From Escherichia marmotae (GTDB taxonomy: Bacteria; Pseudomonadota; Gammaproteobacteria; Enterobacterales; Enterobacteriaceae), in the NCBI RefSeq assembly GCF_002900365.1, contig NZ_CP025981.1:12161-76160 (forward strand): a DNA stretch of 64,000 nucleotides. The letters run 5' to 3'. The position numbers were made by a program, and so were the translations under genes. The notes beneath the pieces were generated by a model. The model did not search any database. It had not been told where the DNA came from and saw only the letters and a program-made list of their open reading frames with translations. Shown here piece after piece: positions 9,842 through 18,884 of this stretch. Position 1 is the first letter of the stretch. Each line of letters begins with the position of its first letter.

Positions 9842-10188
9842 TGATATCTCTCCCTGCCGGTTCGCGTATCTGGCTGGTTGCCGGTATCACCGACATGCGG
9901 AATGGCTTTAACGGCCTGGCATCAAAAGTTCAGAACGTCCTGAAGGATGACCCGTTCTCCGGACACCTGTTCATCTTCCGCGGACGCCGGGGTGACCAGA
10001 TAAAAGTGTTGTGGGCTGACAGTGACGGACTGTGCCTCTTCACCAAACGCCTGGAGCGGGGCCGCTTCGTCTGGCCAGTCACCCGTGACGGCAAGGTGCA
10101 CCTTACTCCGGCTCAGTTATCCATGCTTCCTGAAGGTATCAACTGGAAGCACCCGAAACGAACGGAACGCGCTGGAATCCGCATATAA
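9841..10188 (+). CDS. tnpB: IS66 TnpB (Orf2) (copy 1)
   Basis: 115 residues with the IS66 Orf2 motif GITDMRNGFNGLA and DPFSGHLFIFRGRRGDQIKVLWAD (split by family convention). Required for IS66 transposition, exact role unclear. Translationally coupled to tnpA. Confidence 0.88.
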   Translation: MISLPAGSRIWLVAGITDMRNGFNGLASKVQNVLKDDPFSGHLFIFRGRRGDQIKVLWADSDGLCLFTKRLERGRFVWPVTRDGKVHLTPAQLSMLPEGINWKHPKRTERAGIRI

Positions 10189-10207
10189 CCCGTTGTAAAG
10201 TGAGGAT

Positions 10208-11779
10208 ATGGACACCTCACTTGCTCATGAGAACGCCCGCCTGCGGGCACTGTTGCAGACGCAACAGGACACCATCCGCCAGATGGCTGAATACAACCGC
10301 CTGCTCTCACAGCGGGTGGCGGCTTATGCTTCCGAAATCAACCGGCTGAAGGCGCTGGTTGCGAAACTGCAACGTATGCAGTTCGGTAAAAGCTCAGAAA
10401 AACTTCGTGCAAAAACCGAACGGCAGATACAGGAAGCTCAGGAGCGAATCAGCGCACTTCAGGAAGAAATGGCGGAAACGCTGGGTGAGCAATATGACCC
10501 GGTACTGCCATCCGCCCTGCGCCAGTCTTCAGCCCGTAAACCGTTACCGGCCTCACTTCCCCGTGAAACCCGGGTTATCCGGCCGGAAGAGGAATGCTGT
10601 CCTGCCTGTGGTGGTGAACTCAGTTCTCTGGGATGTGATGTGTCAGAGCAACTGGAGCTTATCAGCAGCGCCTTTAAGGTTATCGAAACACAACGTCCGA
10701 AACTGGCCTGTTGCCGGTGCGACCATATCGTGCAGGCACCAGTACCGTCAAAACCCATTGCACGCAGTTATGCCGGAGCGGGGCTTCTGGCCCATGTTGT
10801 CACCGGGAAATATGCAGACCATCTGCCGTTATACCGCCAGTCAGAAATATACCGTCGTCAGGGAGTGGAGCTGAGCCGTGCCACACTGGGGCGCTGGACC
10901 GGTGCCGTTGCTGAACTGCTGGAGCCGCTGTATGACGTCCTGCGCCAGTATGTGCTGATGCCCGGTAAAGTCCATGCTGATGATATCCCCGTCCCGGTCC
11001 AGGAGCCGGGCAGCGGTAAAACCCGGACAGCCCGGCTGTGGGTCTACGTCCGTGATGACCGCAACGCCGGTTCACAGATGCCCCCGGCGGTCTGGTTCGC
11101 GTACAGTCCGGACCGGAAAGGTATCCATCCACAGAATCACCTGGCCGGTTACAGCGGTGTGCTTCAGGCCGATGCTTACGGTGGTTACCGGGCGTTATAC
11201 GAATCCGGCAGAATAACGGAAGCCGCGTGTATGGCTCATGCCCGGAGAAAAATCCACGATGTGCATGCAAGAGCGCCCACCGACATCACCACGGAAGCCC
11301 TGCAGCGTATCGGTGAACTGTATGCTATCGAGGCAGAGGTACGGGGCTGTTCAGCAGAACAGCGTCTGGCGGCAAGAAAAGCCAGAGGCGCGCCACTGAT
11401 GCAGTCACTGTATGACTGGATACAGCAACAGACGAAAACACTGTCGCGTCACTCAGATACGGCAAAAGCGTTCGCATACCTGCTGAAACAGTGGGATGCC
11501 CTGAACGTGTACTGCAGTAATGGCTGGGTGGAAATCGACAACAACATCGCAGAGAACGCCTTACGGGGAGTGGCCGTAGGCCGGAAAAACTGGATGTTCG
11601 CGGGTTCCGACAGCGGTGGTGAACATGCGGCGGTGTTGTACTCGCTGATCGGCACATGCCGTCTGAACAATGTGGAGCCAGAAAAGTGGCTGCGTTACGT
11701 CATTGAACATATCCAGGACTGGCCGGCAAACCGGGTACGCGATCTGTTGCCCTGGAAAGTTGATCTGAGCTCTCAGTAA
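10208..11779 (+). CDS. tnpC: IS66 TnpC DDE transposase (copy 1)
   Basis: 523 residues: N-terminal coiled coil (about 1-90), zinc-finger-like CCPACG..C..CCRCDHI block (about 130-180), then the DDE catalytic core with HADDIPVPV, QADAYGGYR and NNIAENALRG. Full length, probably functional. Differs from copies 2 and 3 at a few residues (for example RALYES rather than RVLYES). Confidence 0.9.
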   Translation: MDTSLAHENARLRALLQTQQDTIRQMAEYNRLLSQRVAAYASEINRLKALVAKLQRMQFGKSSEKLRAKTERQIQEAQERISALQEEMAETLGEQYDPVLPSALRQSSARKPLPASLPRETRVIRPEEECCPACGGELSSLGCDVSEQLELISSAFKVIETQRPKLACCRCDHIVQAPVPSKPIARSYAGAGLLAHVVTGKYADHLPLYRQSEIYRRQGVELSRATLGRWTGAVAELLEPLYDVLRQYVLMPGKVHADDIPVPVQEPGSGKTRTARLWVYVRDDRNAGSQMPPAVWFAYSPDRKGIHPQNHLAGYSGVLQADAYGGYRALYESGRITEAACMAHARRKIHDVHARAPTDITTEALQRIGELYAIEAEVRGCSAEQRLAARKARGAPLMQSLYDWIQQQTKTLSRHSDTAKAFAYLLKQWDALNVYCSNGWVEIDNNIAENALRGVAVGRKNWMFAGSDSGGEHAAVLYSLIGTCRLNNVEPEKWLRYVIEHIQDWPANRVRDLLPWKVDLSSQ

Positions 11780-11814
11780 ATATCAATACGGTTCTGACGA
11801 GCCGCTTACAAAAA

Positions 11815-12540
11815 ACAACCTCATCATCCACCTTCTGGTGCATCCGGTCCCCCTGTTTTTAATACAAAACACGCCTCACCGACGGGGAATTTTGCTTATC
11901 CACATTTAACTGCAAGGGACTTCCCCATAAGGTTACAACCGTTCATGTCATAAAGCGCCAGCCGCCAGCCTTACAGGGTGCAATGTATCTTTTAAACACC
12001 TGCTTATATCTCCTTTAAACTACTTAATTACATTCATTTAAAAAGAAAACCTGTTCACTGCCTGTCCTCTGGACAGACAGATATGCACCTCCCACCGCAA
12101 ACGGCGGGCCCCAACCGGAGTCACTTTAGTTACAACACTCAAATACAACCACTGGGAAAACCCCGGTCCAGCGCAGAACCGAAACCACAAAGCCCCTCCC
12201 TCATAACTGAAAAGCGAGGCCGCTCCCGCCCAAAGGGCGGGAACAACATCGCTTTTAATTATGAATGTTGTAACTAAGCATCCTCACCGCTGTCAGTCTT
12301 CTGGCTGGACGTATTGAGTACACGCTCGTAAGCGGCCCTGACGGCCCGCTAACGCGGAGATACGCCCCGACTCGGGTTAAACCCTCGTCGGGACCACTCC
12401 GACCGCGCACAGAAGCTTTATCATGGCTGAAAGCGGATATGGCTTAGCAGGATGGGGATAGGTAAGGTGAAATCTATCAATCAGTACCGGCTTACGCCGG
12501 GCTTCGGCGGTTTTACTCCGGTATCATATGAAACAACGGA
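11815..12540 (+). other. oriR: RepFIIA origin region (oriR) without repA1
   Basis: The sequence matches what I know of the R1/R100 RepFIIA origin: a DnaA box TTATCCACA at 11896-11904 followed by actgcaagggacttcccc, then the conserved downstream region with the ggccctgacggcccgctaac block and the cggcttacgccgggcttcgg hairpin near 12487-12510. In RepFIIA plasmids repA1 lies immediately upstream and RepA1 acts in cis. Here that position is taken by IS66 copy 1, so the FII replicon is cut from its initiator. Confidence 0.8.
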
Positions 12541-12589
12541 GTGCCGCCTTCCATGCCGCTGACGCGGCATTTCTAACCTGTTACTTCGT

Positions 12590-12645
12590 GTATATCATTT
12601 GCTATATATCGTCACTGTGCTATTGTTGTAAAGCAAATGATATAC
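12590..12645 (+). promoter_or_regulatory. Inverted-repeat operator of gmvAT
   Basis: A perfect 14-base inverted repeat, gtatatcatttgct (12590-12603) and agcaaatgatatac (12632-12645), flanks a 28-base spacer and ends just before the gmvA ribosome site. It is well placed for autorepression by the ribbon-helix-helix antitoxin or its complex with the toxin. Confidence 0.65.
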
Positions 12646-12654
12646 GGAGGCTTT

Positions 12655-12921
12655 ATGAAATCAGGTGTTCAACTCAATCTCAGAGCAAGAGAATCACAGC
12701 GGATACTCATTGACACTGCTGCAGAAATTCTTCATAAGTCACGTACAGACTTCATTCTGGAAATGGCCTGTAAAGCTGCTGAAGATGTTATTCTCGACCG
12801 GCGGGTGTTTAATTTTAATGACAGGCAATATGAAGAGTTCATCGAAATGCTTGATGCTCCGGTTACAGATGAGCCTGCCATCGAAAAATTGCTGGCAAGG
12901 AAACCTCAATGGGATGTGTAA
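12655..12921 (+). CDS. gmvA: GmvA antitoxin (DUF1778, ribbon-helix-helix)
   Basis: 88 residues from the ATG at 12655, which has GGAGG seven bases upstream; an in-frame ATG at 12637 lacks this. The N-terminal RHH (SGVQLNLRARESQRILIDTAAEI) binds DNA and the C-terminal part (EMLDAPVTDEPAIEKLLARK) should mask the toxin, as in the TacA/DUF1778 family. It pairs with the overlapping acetyltransferase gene. GmvAT is known as a pINV maintenance system in S. flexneri and likewise lies next to the FII origin here. Confidence 0.9.
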   Translation: MKSGVQLNLRARESQRILIDTAAEILHKSRTDFILEMACKAAEDVILDRRVFNFNDRQYEEFIEMLDAPVTDEPAIEKLLARKPQWDV

Positions 12922-13394
12922 CAGCACCAGAACCTTTATCCTCATTTCATCAGGTCGCTGAATTTGTCAGCGGTGAAGCTGTTCTTGATGACTGGTTAAA
13001 GCAGAAGGGGCTAAAAAATCAAGCTCTCGGAGCCACCCGGACTTTTGTTGTATGCAGGAAAGGTACGCAACAAGTAGTCGGTTTTTACTCACTGGCTACT
13101 GGCAGTGTCAACCATACAGAAGCTACAGGTAATCTTCGGCGCAATATGCCTAACCCCATCCCTGTCATTATACTTGCACGCCTGGCTGTTGATGCGTCAT
13201 TCCGTGGTAAAGGGCTTGGTGCAGATTTACTGCATGATGCGGTTTGTCGTTGTTACAGAGTGGCCGAAAATATAGGTGTGCGTGCAATTATGGTTCATGC
13301 ACTTACGGAAAACGCAAAACAGTTTTATATTCACCATGGTTTTAAGCCATCAAAAACCCAGGTGCAAACATTGTTTCTTAAACTCCCTCAATAA
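12909..13394 (+). CDS. gmvT: GmvT GNAT acetyltransferase toxin
   Basis: 161 residues overlapping gmvA by 13 bases, so coupled in translation. It has the GNAT acetyl-CoA fold signatures: VICR-type strand FVVCRKGTQQVVGFYSLA, the pyrophosphate loop DASFRGKGLGADLL and the C-terminal AKQFYIHHGFKPS with the conserved Tyr. Toxins of this family acetylate charged tRNA and stop translation; cells losing the plasmid are poisoned once the labile antitoxin decays. The gene looks intact; IS4 sequence begins 4 bases after its stop. Confidence 0.9.
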   Translation: MGCVTAPEPLSSFHQVAEFVSGEAVLDDWLKQKGLKNQALGATRTFVVCRKGTQQVVGFYSLATGSVNHTEATGNLRRNMPNPIPVIILARLAVDASFRGKGLGADLLHDAVCRCYRVAENIGVRAIMVHALTENAKQFYIHHGFKPSKTQVQTLFLKLPQ

Positions 13395-13398
13395 GGGG

Positions 13399-13472
13399 TA
13401 ATGCCGATCAGTTAAGGATCAGTTGACCGATCCAGTGGCTGTGTAAGAATCCGGAAACGCTCACTCGTTTCC
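13399..13472 (+). repeat. 74-bp IS4 end fragment, inverted relative to the adjoining IS4
   Basis: The bases from taatgccgatcagttaagg to cactcgtttcc are the reverse complement of 14825-14898, the orfs-proximal end of IS4 copy 1. The fragment stops exactly where the full IS4 begins. It is the remnant of a second, oppositely oriented IS4. Confidence 0.85.
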
Positions 13473-14898
13473 TAATGCCAGTCAGTTAAGCAACTGACTG
13501 GCTCTTTTTCGGGGCTGTGGGCTATTTCCAGGGCCTCTCCTTTACCACTCTCGGGAAGGCTCTTTCCCTTCTTGTCGGTAATTTCACAAGTTGTCCCATA
13601 CTTGCAAGATCGCGCATCAGCTCCGGTATACGTCCCGGTGAAGCGCCCTGCAATGTCATCAGCATTCTCATCACCATTCCGCATGATTCTGAGAAACTCA
13701 GTTGATTCGGCCAGTAACCTTTCAGATGTTCTGCCATTTTAATCATCTGATATCTCACCAGATTATAAGCCAGTAAGACACCCCACAGCTCTTGCTCCAC
13801 AAGCTCCGGCTTTTTACTTCTCAGCGTCAGCCTGCTCAGTTGCATCGTCTGTTTTATCTCCCTGTATCCCAGTTCGATTTCCCAGCGATGACTGTACAGA
13901 TCCGCCATTTCTCCTCCGGGGAAGCGCATGGCGTCCGTCATCGACGTCAGCAGATGGCAGACTTTTCCTTTGCGCGTCACGGTCAGCAGGCGGGCTGTCA
14001 CCTCATTTCCCAGCCCCGGCCACTTTTTTCGTGCCTGCGGGCTGGTTTTCAGCTTCACCAGATGATCGCCTTTACCCAGTTTTCTGATCTCTTCATATTG
14101 CGCTCCCTTTCTGAGAGGGATCATCCAGTGGCGGTGTTCTCCCGCCTGGCTCCAGGCATTTAACAGTCCCAGTGAGTAATAACCTTTATCCATTAACGTC
14201 AGGGTGTTATCGCCGGTTTGTTCTATAAGTTGCTCAGCAAGCTCATTTTCGCTGTTCTTCATCGTGCCGAAGGCTGCAGCCGTCAGCAGATGGCTGGTCA
14301 GTTCCATCTGGCAGACCATTTTGACCTGCGGGTAGAGCGCCGGGTTCCCGGCATGTGTCTGGCGGGGGAAGGCTGCATCGTTCTCTGGTGTATCCGGTGT
14401 GCGCCAGAACACACCATCGATGGCCAGCAGGGTCAGGCCGCACCAGTGCGGATGCGGCGTGGCGTTATGCCAGAGCTGCGCTGTTTTCGTGAACACGCGG
14501 CGGACAGCCTCACTTCCCAGGCGCTGGCGGGCCTGAATAACGGCACTGGGGGCAACGAAGGGGCGATTGCCCGGTAGTATGATGTCCAGGCGATTCACAA
14601 TCTGGTGAAGAGGTTCTTTACGCTCAAGCGCCATGCCAACAATACACCAGACCATCATTTCGAGGGGAAGACGGCGCTTGCGTAGCGTTACAGTACCTGA
14701 TTCGGCAAGGCAACGAGAGATGAGTTCGGAGTCGAGGTAATCCCCCAGAGAAGTCAGTGGGTTACGCAGAGAATCGTAACGGGATACCAGATCAAGGGCC
14801 TGTCCAATGTGCATAAAAAAATCCGGAAACGAGTGAGCGTTTCCGGATTCTTACACAGCCACTGGATCGGTCAACTGATCCTTAACTGATCGGCATTA
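13473..14898 (-). mobile_element. IS4, copy 1 (1426 bp)
   Basis: Full IS4 length, from taatgccagtcagttaagca to the inverted gatccttaactgatcggcatta. The 12-base flanks do not match (left is old IS4 sequence, right is an IS66 tnpA fragment), so the junctions come from later rearrangement. Confidence 0.9.
13522..14814 (-). CDS. insG: IS4 transposase InsG, 12 residues short
   Basis: 430 residues with the IS4 DDE domain (LTLLAIDGVFWRTPD; NTLTLMDKGYYSLG; SHRWEIELGYREIKQ, the last being the YREK-type signature). Compared with copy 2 (442 residues) the codon after RPWK is TAG instead of TAC, so the last 12 residues are lost by a point mutation. The catalytic core is unaffected. Confidence 0.85.
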   Translation of the reverse strand: MHIGQALDLVSRYDSLRNPLTSLGDYLDSELISRCLAESGTVTLRKRRLPLEMMVWCIVGMALERKEPLHQIVNRLDIILPGNRPFVAPSAVIQARQRLGSEAVRRVFTKTAQLWHNATPHPHWCGLTLLAIDGVFWRTPDTPENDAAFPRQTHAGNPALYPQVKMVCQMELTSHLLTAAAFGTMKNSENELAEQLIEQTGDNTLTLMDKGYYSLGLLNAWSQAGEHRHWMIPLRKGAQYEEIRKLGKGDHLVKLKTSPQARKKWPGLGNEVTARLLTVTRKGKVCHLLTSMTDAMRFPGGEMADLYSHRWEIELGYREIKQTMQLSRLTLRSKKPELVEQELWGVLLAYNLVRYQMIKMAEHLKGYWPNQLSFSESCGMVMRMLMTLQGASPGRIPELMRDLASMGQLVKLPTRRERAFPRVVKERPWK

Positions 14899-15022
14899 CC
14901 CCGGCGGCCCAACTTCCCTTATGAGTTTAAAATCGCCTTAGTGGAGCAGTCACTGCAGCCCGGAGCCTGTGTGGCGCAGATCGCCCGGGAAAACGGAATC
15001 AACGATAACCTGCTCTTCAACT
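14899..15022 (+). mobile_element. IS66 tnpA fragment
   Basis: About 120 bases identical to the middle of IS66 tnpA (RRPNFPYEFKIALVEQSLQ .. ENGINDNLLFN). It is cut on the left by IS4 and on the right by IS66 copy 2, so IS66 has landed in or recombined with an older IS66. Confidence 0.85.
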
Positions 15023-15052
15023 GTAAGCGGCTCGTCAGAACCGTATTGATAT

Positions 15053-16624
15053 TTACTGAGAGCTCAGATCAACTTTCCAGGGCAACAGATCGCGTACCCG
15101 GTTTGCCGGCCAGTCCTGGATATGTTCAATGACGTAACGCAGCCACTTTTCTGGCTCCACATTGTTCAGACGGCATGTGCCGATCAGCGAGTACAACACC
15201 GCCGCATGTTCACCACCGCTGTCGGAACCCGCGAACATCCAGTTTTTCCGGCCTACGGCCACTCCCCGTAAGGCGTTCTCTGCGATGTTGTTGTCGATTT
15301 CCACCCAGCCATTACTGCAGTACACGTTCAGTGCATCCCACTGTTTCAGCAGGTATGCGAACGCTTTTGCCGTATCTGAGTGACGCGACAGTGTTTTCAT
15401 CTGTTGCTGTATCCAGTCATACAGTGACTGCATCAGTGGCGCGGCTCTGGCTTTTCTTGCCGCCAGACGCTGTTCTGCTGAACAGCCCCGGACCTCTGCC
15501 TCGATAGCATACAGTTCACCGATACGCTGCAGGGCTTCCGTGGTGATGTCGGTGGGCGCTCTTGCATGCACATCGTGGATTTTTCTCCGGGCATGAGCCA
15601 TACACGCGGCTTCCGTTATTCTGCCGGATTCGTATAACACCCGGTAACCACCGTAAGCATCGGCCTGAAGCACACCGCTGTAACCGGCCAGGTGATTCTG
15701 TGGATGGATACCTTTCCGGTCCGGACTGTACGCGAACCAGACCGCCGGGGGCATCTGTGAACCGGCGTTGCGGTCATCACGGACGTAGACCCACAGCCGG
15801 GCTGTCCGGGTTTTACCGCTGCCCGGCTCCTGGACCGGGACGGGGATATCATCGGCATGGACTTTACCGGGCATCAGCACATACTGGCGCAGGACGTCAT
15901 ACAGCGGCTCCAGCAGTTCAGCAACGGCACCGGTCCAGCGCCCCAGTGTGGCACGGCTCAGCTCCACTCCCTGACGACGGTATATTTCTGACTGGCGGTA
16001 TAACGGCAGATGGTCTGCATATTTCCCGGTGACAACATGGGCCAGAAGCCCCGCTCCGGCATAACTGCGTGCAATGGGTTTTGACGGTACTGGTGCCTGC
16101 ACGATATGGTCGCACCGGCAACAGGCCAGTTTCGGACGTTGTGTTTCGATAACCTTAAAGGCGCTGCTGATAAGCTCCAGTTGCTCTGACACATCACATC
16201 CCAGAGAACTGAGTTCACCACCACAGGCAGGACAGCATTCCTCTTCCGGCCGGATAACCCGGGTTTCACGGGGAAGTGAGGCCGGTAACGGTTTACGGGC
16301 TGAAGACTGGCGCAGGGCGGATGGCAGTACCGGGTCATATTGCTCACCCAGCGTTTCCGCCATTTCTTCCTGAAGTGCGCTGATTCGCTCCTGAGCTTCC
16401 TGTATCTGCCGTTCGGTTTTTGCACGAAGTTTTTCTGAGCTTTTACCGAACTGCATACGTTGCAGTTTCGCAACCAGCGCCTTCAGCCGGTTGATTTCGG
16501 AAGCATAAGCCGCCACCCGCTGTGAGAGCAGGCGGTTGTATTCAGCCATCTGGCGGATGGTGTCCTGTTGCGTCTGCAACAGTGCCCGCAGGCGGGCGTT
16601 CTCATGAGCAAGTGAGGTGTCCAT
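15053..16624 (-). CDS. tnpC: IS66 TnpC DDE transposase (copy 2)
   Basis: 523 residues, full length, same domains as described for copy 1 and apparently identical to copy 3. Intact. Confidence 0.9.
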   Translation of the reverse strand: MDTSLAHENARLRALLQTQQDTIRQMAEYNRLLSQRVAAYASEINRLKALVAKLQRMQFGKSSEKLRAKTERQIQEAQERISALQEEMAETLGEQYDPVLPSALRQSSARKPLPASLPRETRVIRPEEECCPACGGELSSLGCDVSEQLELISSAFKVIETQRPKLACCRCDHIVQAPVPSKPIARSYAGAGLLAHVVTGKYADHLPLYRQSEIYRRQGVELSRATLGRWTGAVAELLEPLYDVLRQYVLMPGKVHADDIPVPVQEPGSGKTRTARLWVYVRDDRNAGSQMPPAVWFAYSPDRKGIHPQNHLAGYSGVLQADAYGGYRVLYESGRITEAACMAHARRKIHDVHARAPTDITTEALQRIGELYAIEAEVRGCSAEQRLAARKARAAPLMQSLYDWIQQQMKTLSRHSDTAKAFAYLLKQWDALNVYCSNGWVEIDNNIAENALRGVAVGRKNWMFAGSDSGGEHAAVLYSLIGTCRLNNVEPEKWLRYVIEHIQDWPANRVRDLLPWKVDLSSQ

Positions 16625-16643
16625 ATCCTCACTTTACAACGGG

Positions 16644-16991
16644 TTATATGCGGATTCCAGCGCGTTCCGTTCGTTTCGGGTGCTTCCAGTTGATACCTTC
16701 AGGAAGCATGGATAACTGAGCCGGAGTAAGGTGCACCTTACCGTCACGGGTGACTGGCCAGACGAAGCGGCCCCGCTCCAGGCGTTTGGTGAAGAGGCAC
16801 AGTCCGTCACTGTCAGCCCACAACACTTTTATCTGGTCACCCCGGCGTCCGCGGAAGATGAACAGGTGTCCGGAGAACGGGTCATCCTTCAGGACGTTCT
16901 GAACTTTTGATGCCAGGCCGTTAAAGCCATTCCGCATGTCGGTGATACCTGCAACCAGCCAGATACGCGAACCGGCAGGGAGAGATATCAT
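16644..16991 (-). CDS. tnpB: IS66 TnpB (copy 2)
   Basis: 115 residues, same protein as in copy 1; start overlaps the tnpA stop. Confidence 0.88.
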   Translation of the reverse strand: MISLPAGSRIWLVAGITDMRNGFNGLASKVQNVLKDDPFSGHLFIFRGRRGDQIKVLWADSDGLCLFTKRLERGRFVWPVTRDGKVHLTPAQLSMLPEGINWKHPKRTERAGIRI

Positions 16992-17668
16992 CAGTGGCTG
17001 CTCCCTTTTATTTCGCGGATAAGTGTCTGTAATAACGCCGGCGTCAGTTTACCTTTAAGCCTGAGAGTTCCGGCCGGCAGAACCAGCTCACAACACAGAC
17101 TGTCGGACGGTGTATTTATCTGCTCTGGTTCCTGTGCGGGGGCCGGGATTTTATTATCCGGCTCCGGCGTTAACGTCACGGGAAGCAGTGCCGGCATATT
17201 TTTTCCGGAAGGCAGCAGGCCACCTTTCCGGTATTGATGGCGCCAGTTGAAGAGCAGGTTATCGTTGATTCCGTTTTCCCGGGCGATCTGCGCCACACAG
17301 GCTCCGGGCTGCAGTGACTGCTCCACTAAGGCGATTTTAAACTCATAAGGGAAGTTGGGCCGCCGGGGACGTTTTTTTACCACGGGGGCTTCGGATATAA
17401 CGGTGCTTTCAGGACGTACGACTGGTACCGTGGAAAATTGTCCGTAAAGGCAGGCATCAAGTTCCTGCTCCGACATGCCTGCGGGCAAAGGCCACGAAAG
17501 GCCAGCTCTCCGAAAGCGCACGAACATACTACAAACTGTTGATTTTGGTACACCCAGGCGACGCCCGGCCACAACCCGGGGTAAATGTTCTTCAAAGTGA
17601 AGACGTAAAGCTTCAGTGATCCAGGTCCGGTGTTTCATACGATAGTGTCCATTAAAAATGATGGACAT
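16991..17668 (-). CDS. tnpA: IS66 TnpA (copy 2)
   Basis: 225 residues; the N-terminal half (MKHRTWITEALRLHF; YGQFSTVPVVRPEST) matches copy 3 and differs from copy 1. Confidence 0.85.
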   Translation of the reverse strand: MSIIFNGHYRMKHRTWITEALRLHFEEHLPRVVAGRRLGVPKSTVCSMFVRFRRAGLSWPLPAGMSEQELDACLYGQFSTVPVVRPESTVISEAPVVKKRPRRPNFPYEFKIALVEQSLQPGACVAQIARENGINDNLLFNWRHQYRKGGLLPSGKNMPALLPVTLTPEPDNKIPAPAQEPEQINTPSDSLCCELVLPAGTLRLKGKLTPALLQTLIREIKGSSH

Positions 17669-17721
17669 TATTTTTGTGGAGCCGGAGGAAACAGACCAGA
17701 CGGTTTAAATGAGCCGGTTAC

Positions 17722-17788
17722 TGAAGTCCTGCTCCAGCAGATTCTCCAATACGGGCAGGCCATGTGCACGGTAGCTGACCGGGCTGAG
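17722..17788 (-). mobile_element. 67-bp IS3 orfB fragment
   Basis: Identical to the part of IS3 insF just upstream of the IS66 insertion point (compare 52444-52510). Together with 37480-38014 it makes up one IS3 copy that was split by IS66 and later separated. Confidence 0.88.
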
Positions 17789-18502
17789 TTCGCGTACAGT
17801 CCGGACCGGAAAGGTATCCATCCACAAAATCACCTGGCCGGTTACAGCGGTGTGCTTCAGGCCGATGCTTACGGTGGTTACCGGGTGTTATACGAATCCG
17901 GCAGAATAACGGAAGCCGCGTGTATGGCTCATGCCCGGAGAAAAATCCACGATGTGCATGCAAGAGCGCCCACCGACATCACCACGGAAGCCCTGCAGCG
18001 TATCGGTGAACTGTATGCTATCGAGGCAGAGGTCCGGGGCTGTTCAGCAGAACAGCGTCTGGCGGCAAGAAAAGCCAGAGCCGCGCCACTGATGCAGTCA
18101 CTGTATGACTGGATACAGCAACAGATGAAAACACTGTCGCGTCACTCAGATACGGCAAAAGCGTTCGCATACCTGCTGAAACAGTGGGATGCACTGAACG
18201 TGTACTGCAGTAATGGCTGGGTGGAAATCGACAACAACATCGCAGAGAACGCCTTACGGGGAGTGGCCGTAGGCCGGAAAAACTGGATGTTCGCGGGTTC
18301 CGACAGCGGTGGTGAACATGCAGCGGTGTTGTACTCGCTGATCGGCACATGCCGTCTGAACAATGTGGAGCCAGAAAAGTGGCTGCGTTACGTCATTGAA
18401 CATATCCAGGACTGGCCGGCAAACCGGGTACGCGATCTGTTGCCCTGGAAAGTTGATCTGAGCTCTCAGTAAATATCAATACGGTTCTGACGAGCCGCTT
18501 AC
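17789..18502 (+). pseudogene. IS66 tnpC 3' fragment, chimeric reading frame
   Basis: Encodes the last about 225 residues of TnpC, from AYSPDRKGIHPQ to the stop at 18472, with the right IS66 end to 18502. An open frame starting at 17630 joins IS66-end, IS3 and tnpC sequence into one 280-residue product; this is an accident of fusion. It lacks the first catalytic Asp and the DNA-binding part. Confidence 0.85.
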
Positions 18503-18766
18503 TTTTAACTCAAATACAGAATTCCTTTTCTCCATTAAGTTATTTACAAAACCATCTAGCTCTGGATACAGCCATTCTTCGCGCTCTTTAGTATTTGTGG
18601 CACTTGTATAAACGGCAAACATTATCTCGAGTTTATCCTGCAAGTCAGGAGTAAGTGAATGGTTATTATTAAGTTCACTAACGCCTTCGGGATAAGAAGG
18701 AGAACCATTACTGGCCTCACACATTCGTGAACAAAAACCTGCCGGCGAATTATTGAACGGTAACAT
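18476..18766 (-). CDS. ospE: OspE/EspO-like type III effector, C-terminus altered by IS66
   Basis: 96 residues, of which the first 88 are native and the last 8 (VSGSSEPY) are read from the IS66 end. The native length equals that of OspE (88), and a Trp at 65 in REEWLYPEL lies near OspE's functionally important Trp68. OspE binds integrin-linked kinase, stabilises focal adhesions and keeps infected cells attached. A Shine-Dalgarno GAAGGA precedes the start, and an exact MxiE box lies 118 bases upstream, which independently argues for a secreted late effector. The family call rests on length, context and partial recall of the sequence. Confidence 0.65.
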   Translation of the reverse strand: MLPFNNSPAGFCSRMCEASNGSPSYPEGVSELNNNHSLTPDLQDKLEIMFAVYTSATNTKEREEWLYPELDGFVNNLMEKRNSVFELKVSGSSEPY

Positions 18767-18884
18767 ATAAAATCCTTCACTTGTGGAAATAACTTATACT
18801 GAAAATATATTGATCAATGACAAATAAATATCAAAAAATACAGAAGTACAATTTCGTCTATTATAAAAATCGGAAAGGATTTGA

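Larger units (their letters stand above)
9111..11809 (+). mobile_element. IS66-family element, copy 1 (complete, 2699 bp)
   Basis: Bounded by gtaaccggctcatttaaacc and the inverted end ..gacgagccgcttac, and carrying tnpA, tnpB and tnpC of the IS679/ISEc8 type. The 8-base flanks (ttatgtat and aaaaaaca) do not match, so it has been joined to new flanks by recombination or deletion. It directly abuts the RepFIIA oriR region, where repA1 would be expected. Confidence 0.9.
15023..17721 (-). mobile_element. IS66-family element, copy 2 (complete, 2699 bp)
   Basis: Same element and length as copy 1, in reverse orientation. Its right flank (17722-17729, tgaagtcc) is the reverse complement of the right flank of copy 3 (37480-37487, ggacttca) and belongs to the same IS3 target, evidence for recombination between copies 2 and 3. 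Confidence 0.92.

Noticed and set aside
9111..11809. Target duplication of IS66 copy 1
   Set aside because: The 8-base flanks ttatgtat and aaaaaaca do not match each other nor the free flanks of copies 2 and 3.
15562..16032. Arg- and His-rich ORFs on the strand opposite to IS66 tnpC (also at 10800, 36470)
   Set aside because: They recur in every IS66 copy as the antisense of tnpC and have no start signals or family features.
17630..18472. A 280-residue open frame looking like a new transposase-like protein
   Set aside because: It joins the IS66 left end, a 67-bp IS3 piece and the tnpC 3' part; it is a by-product of rearrangement without DNA-binding domain or complete active site.
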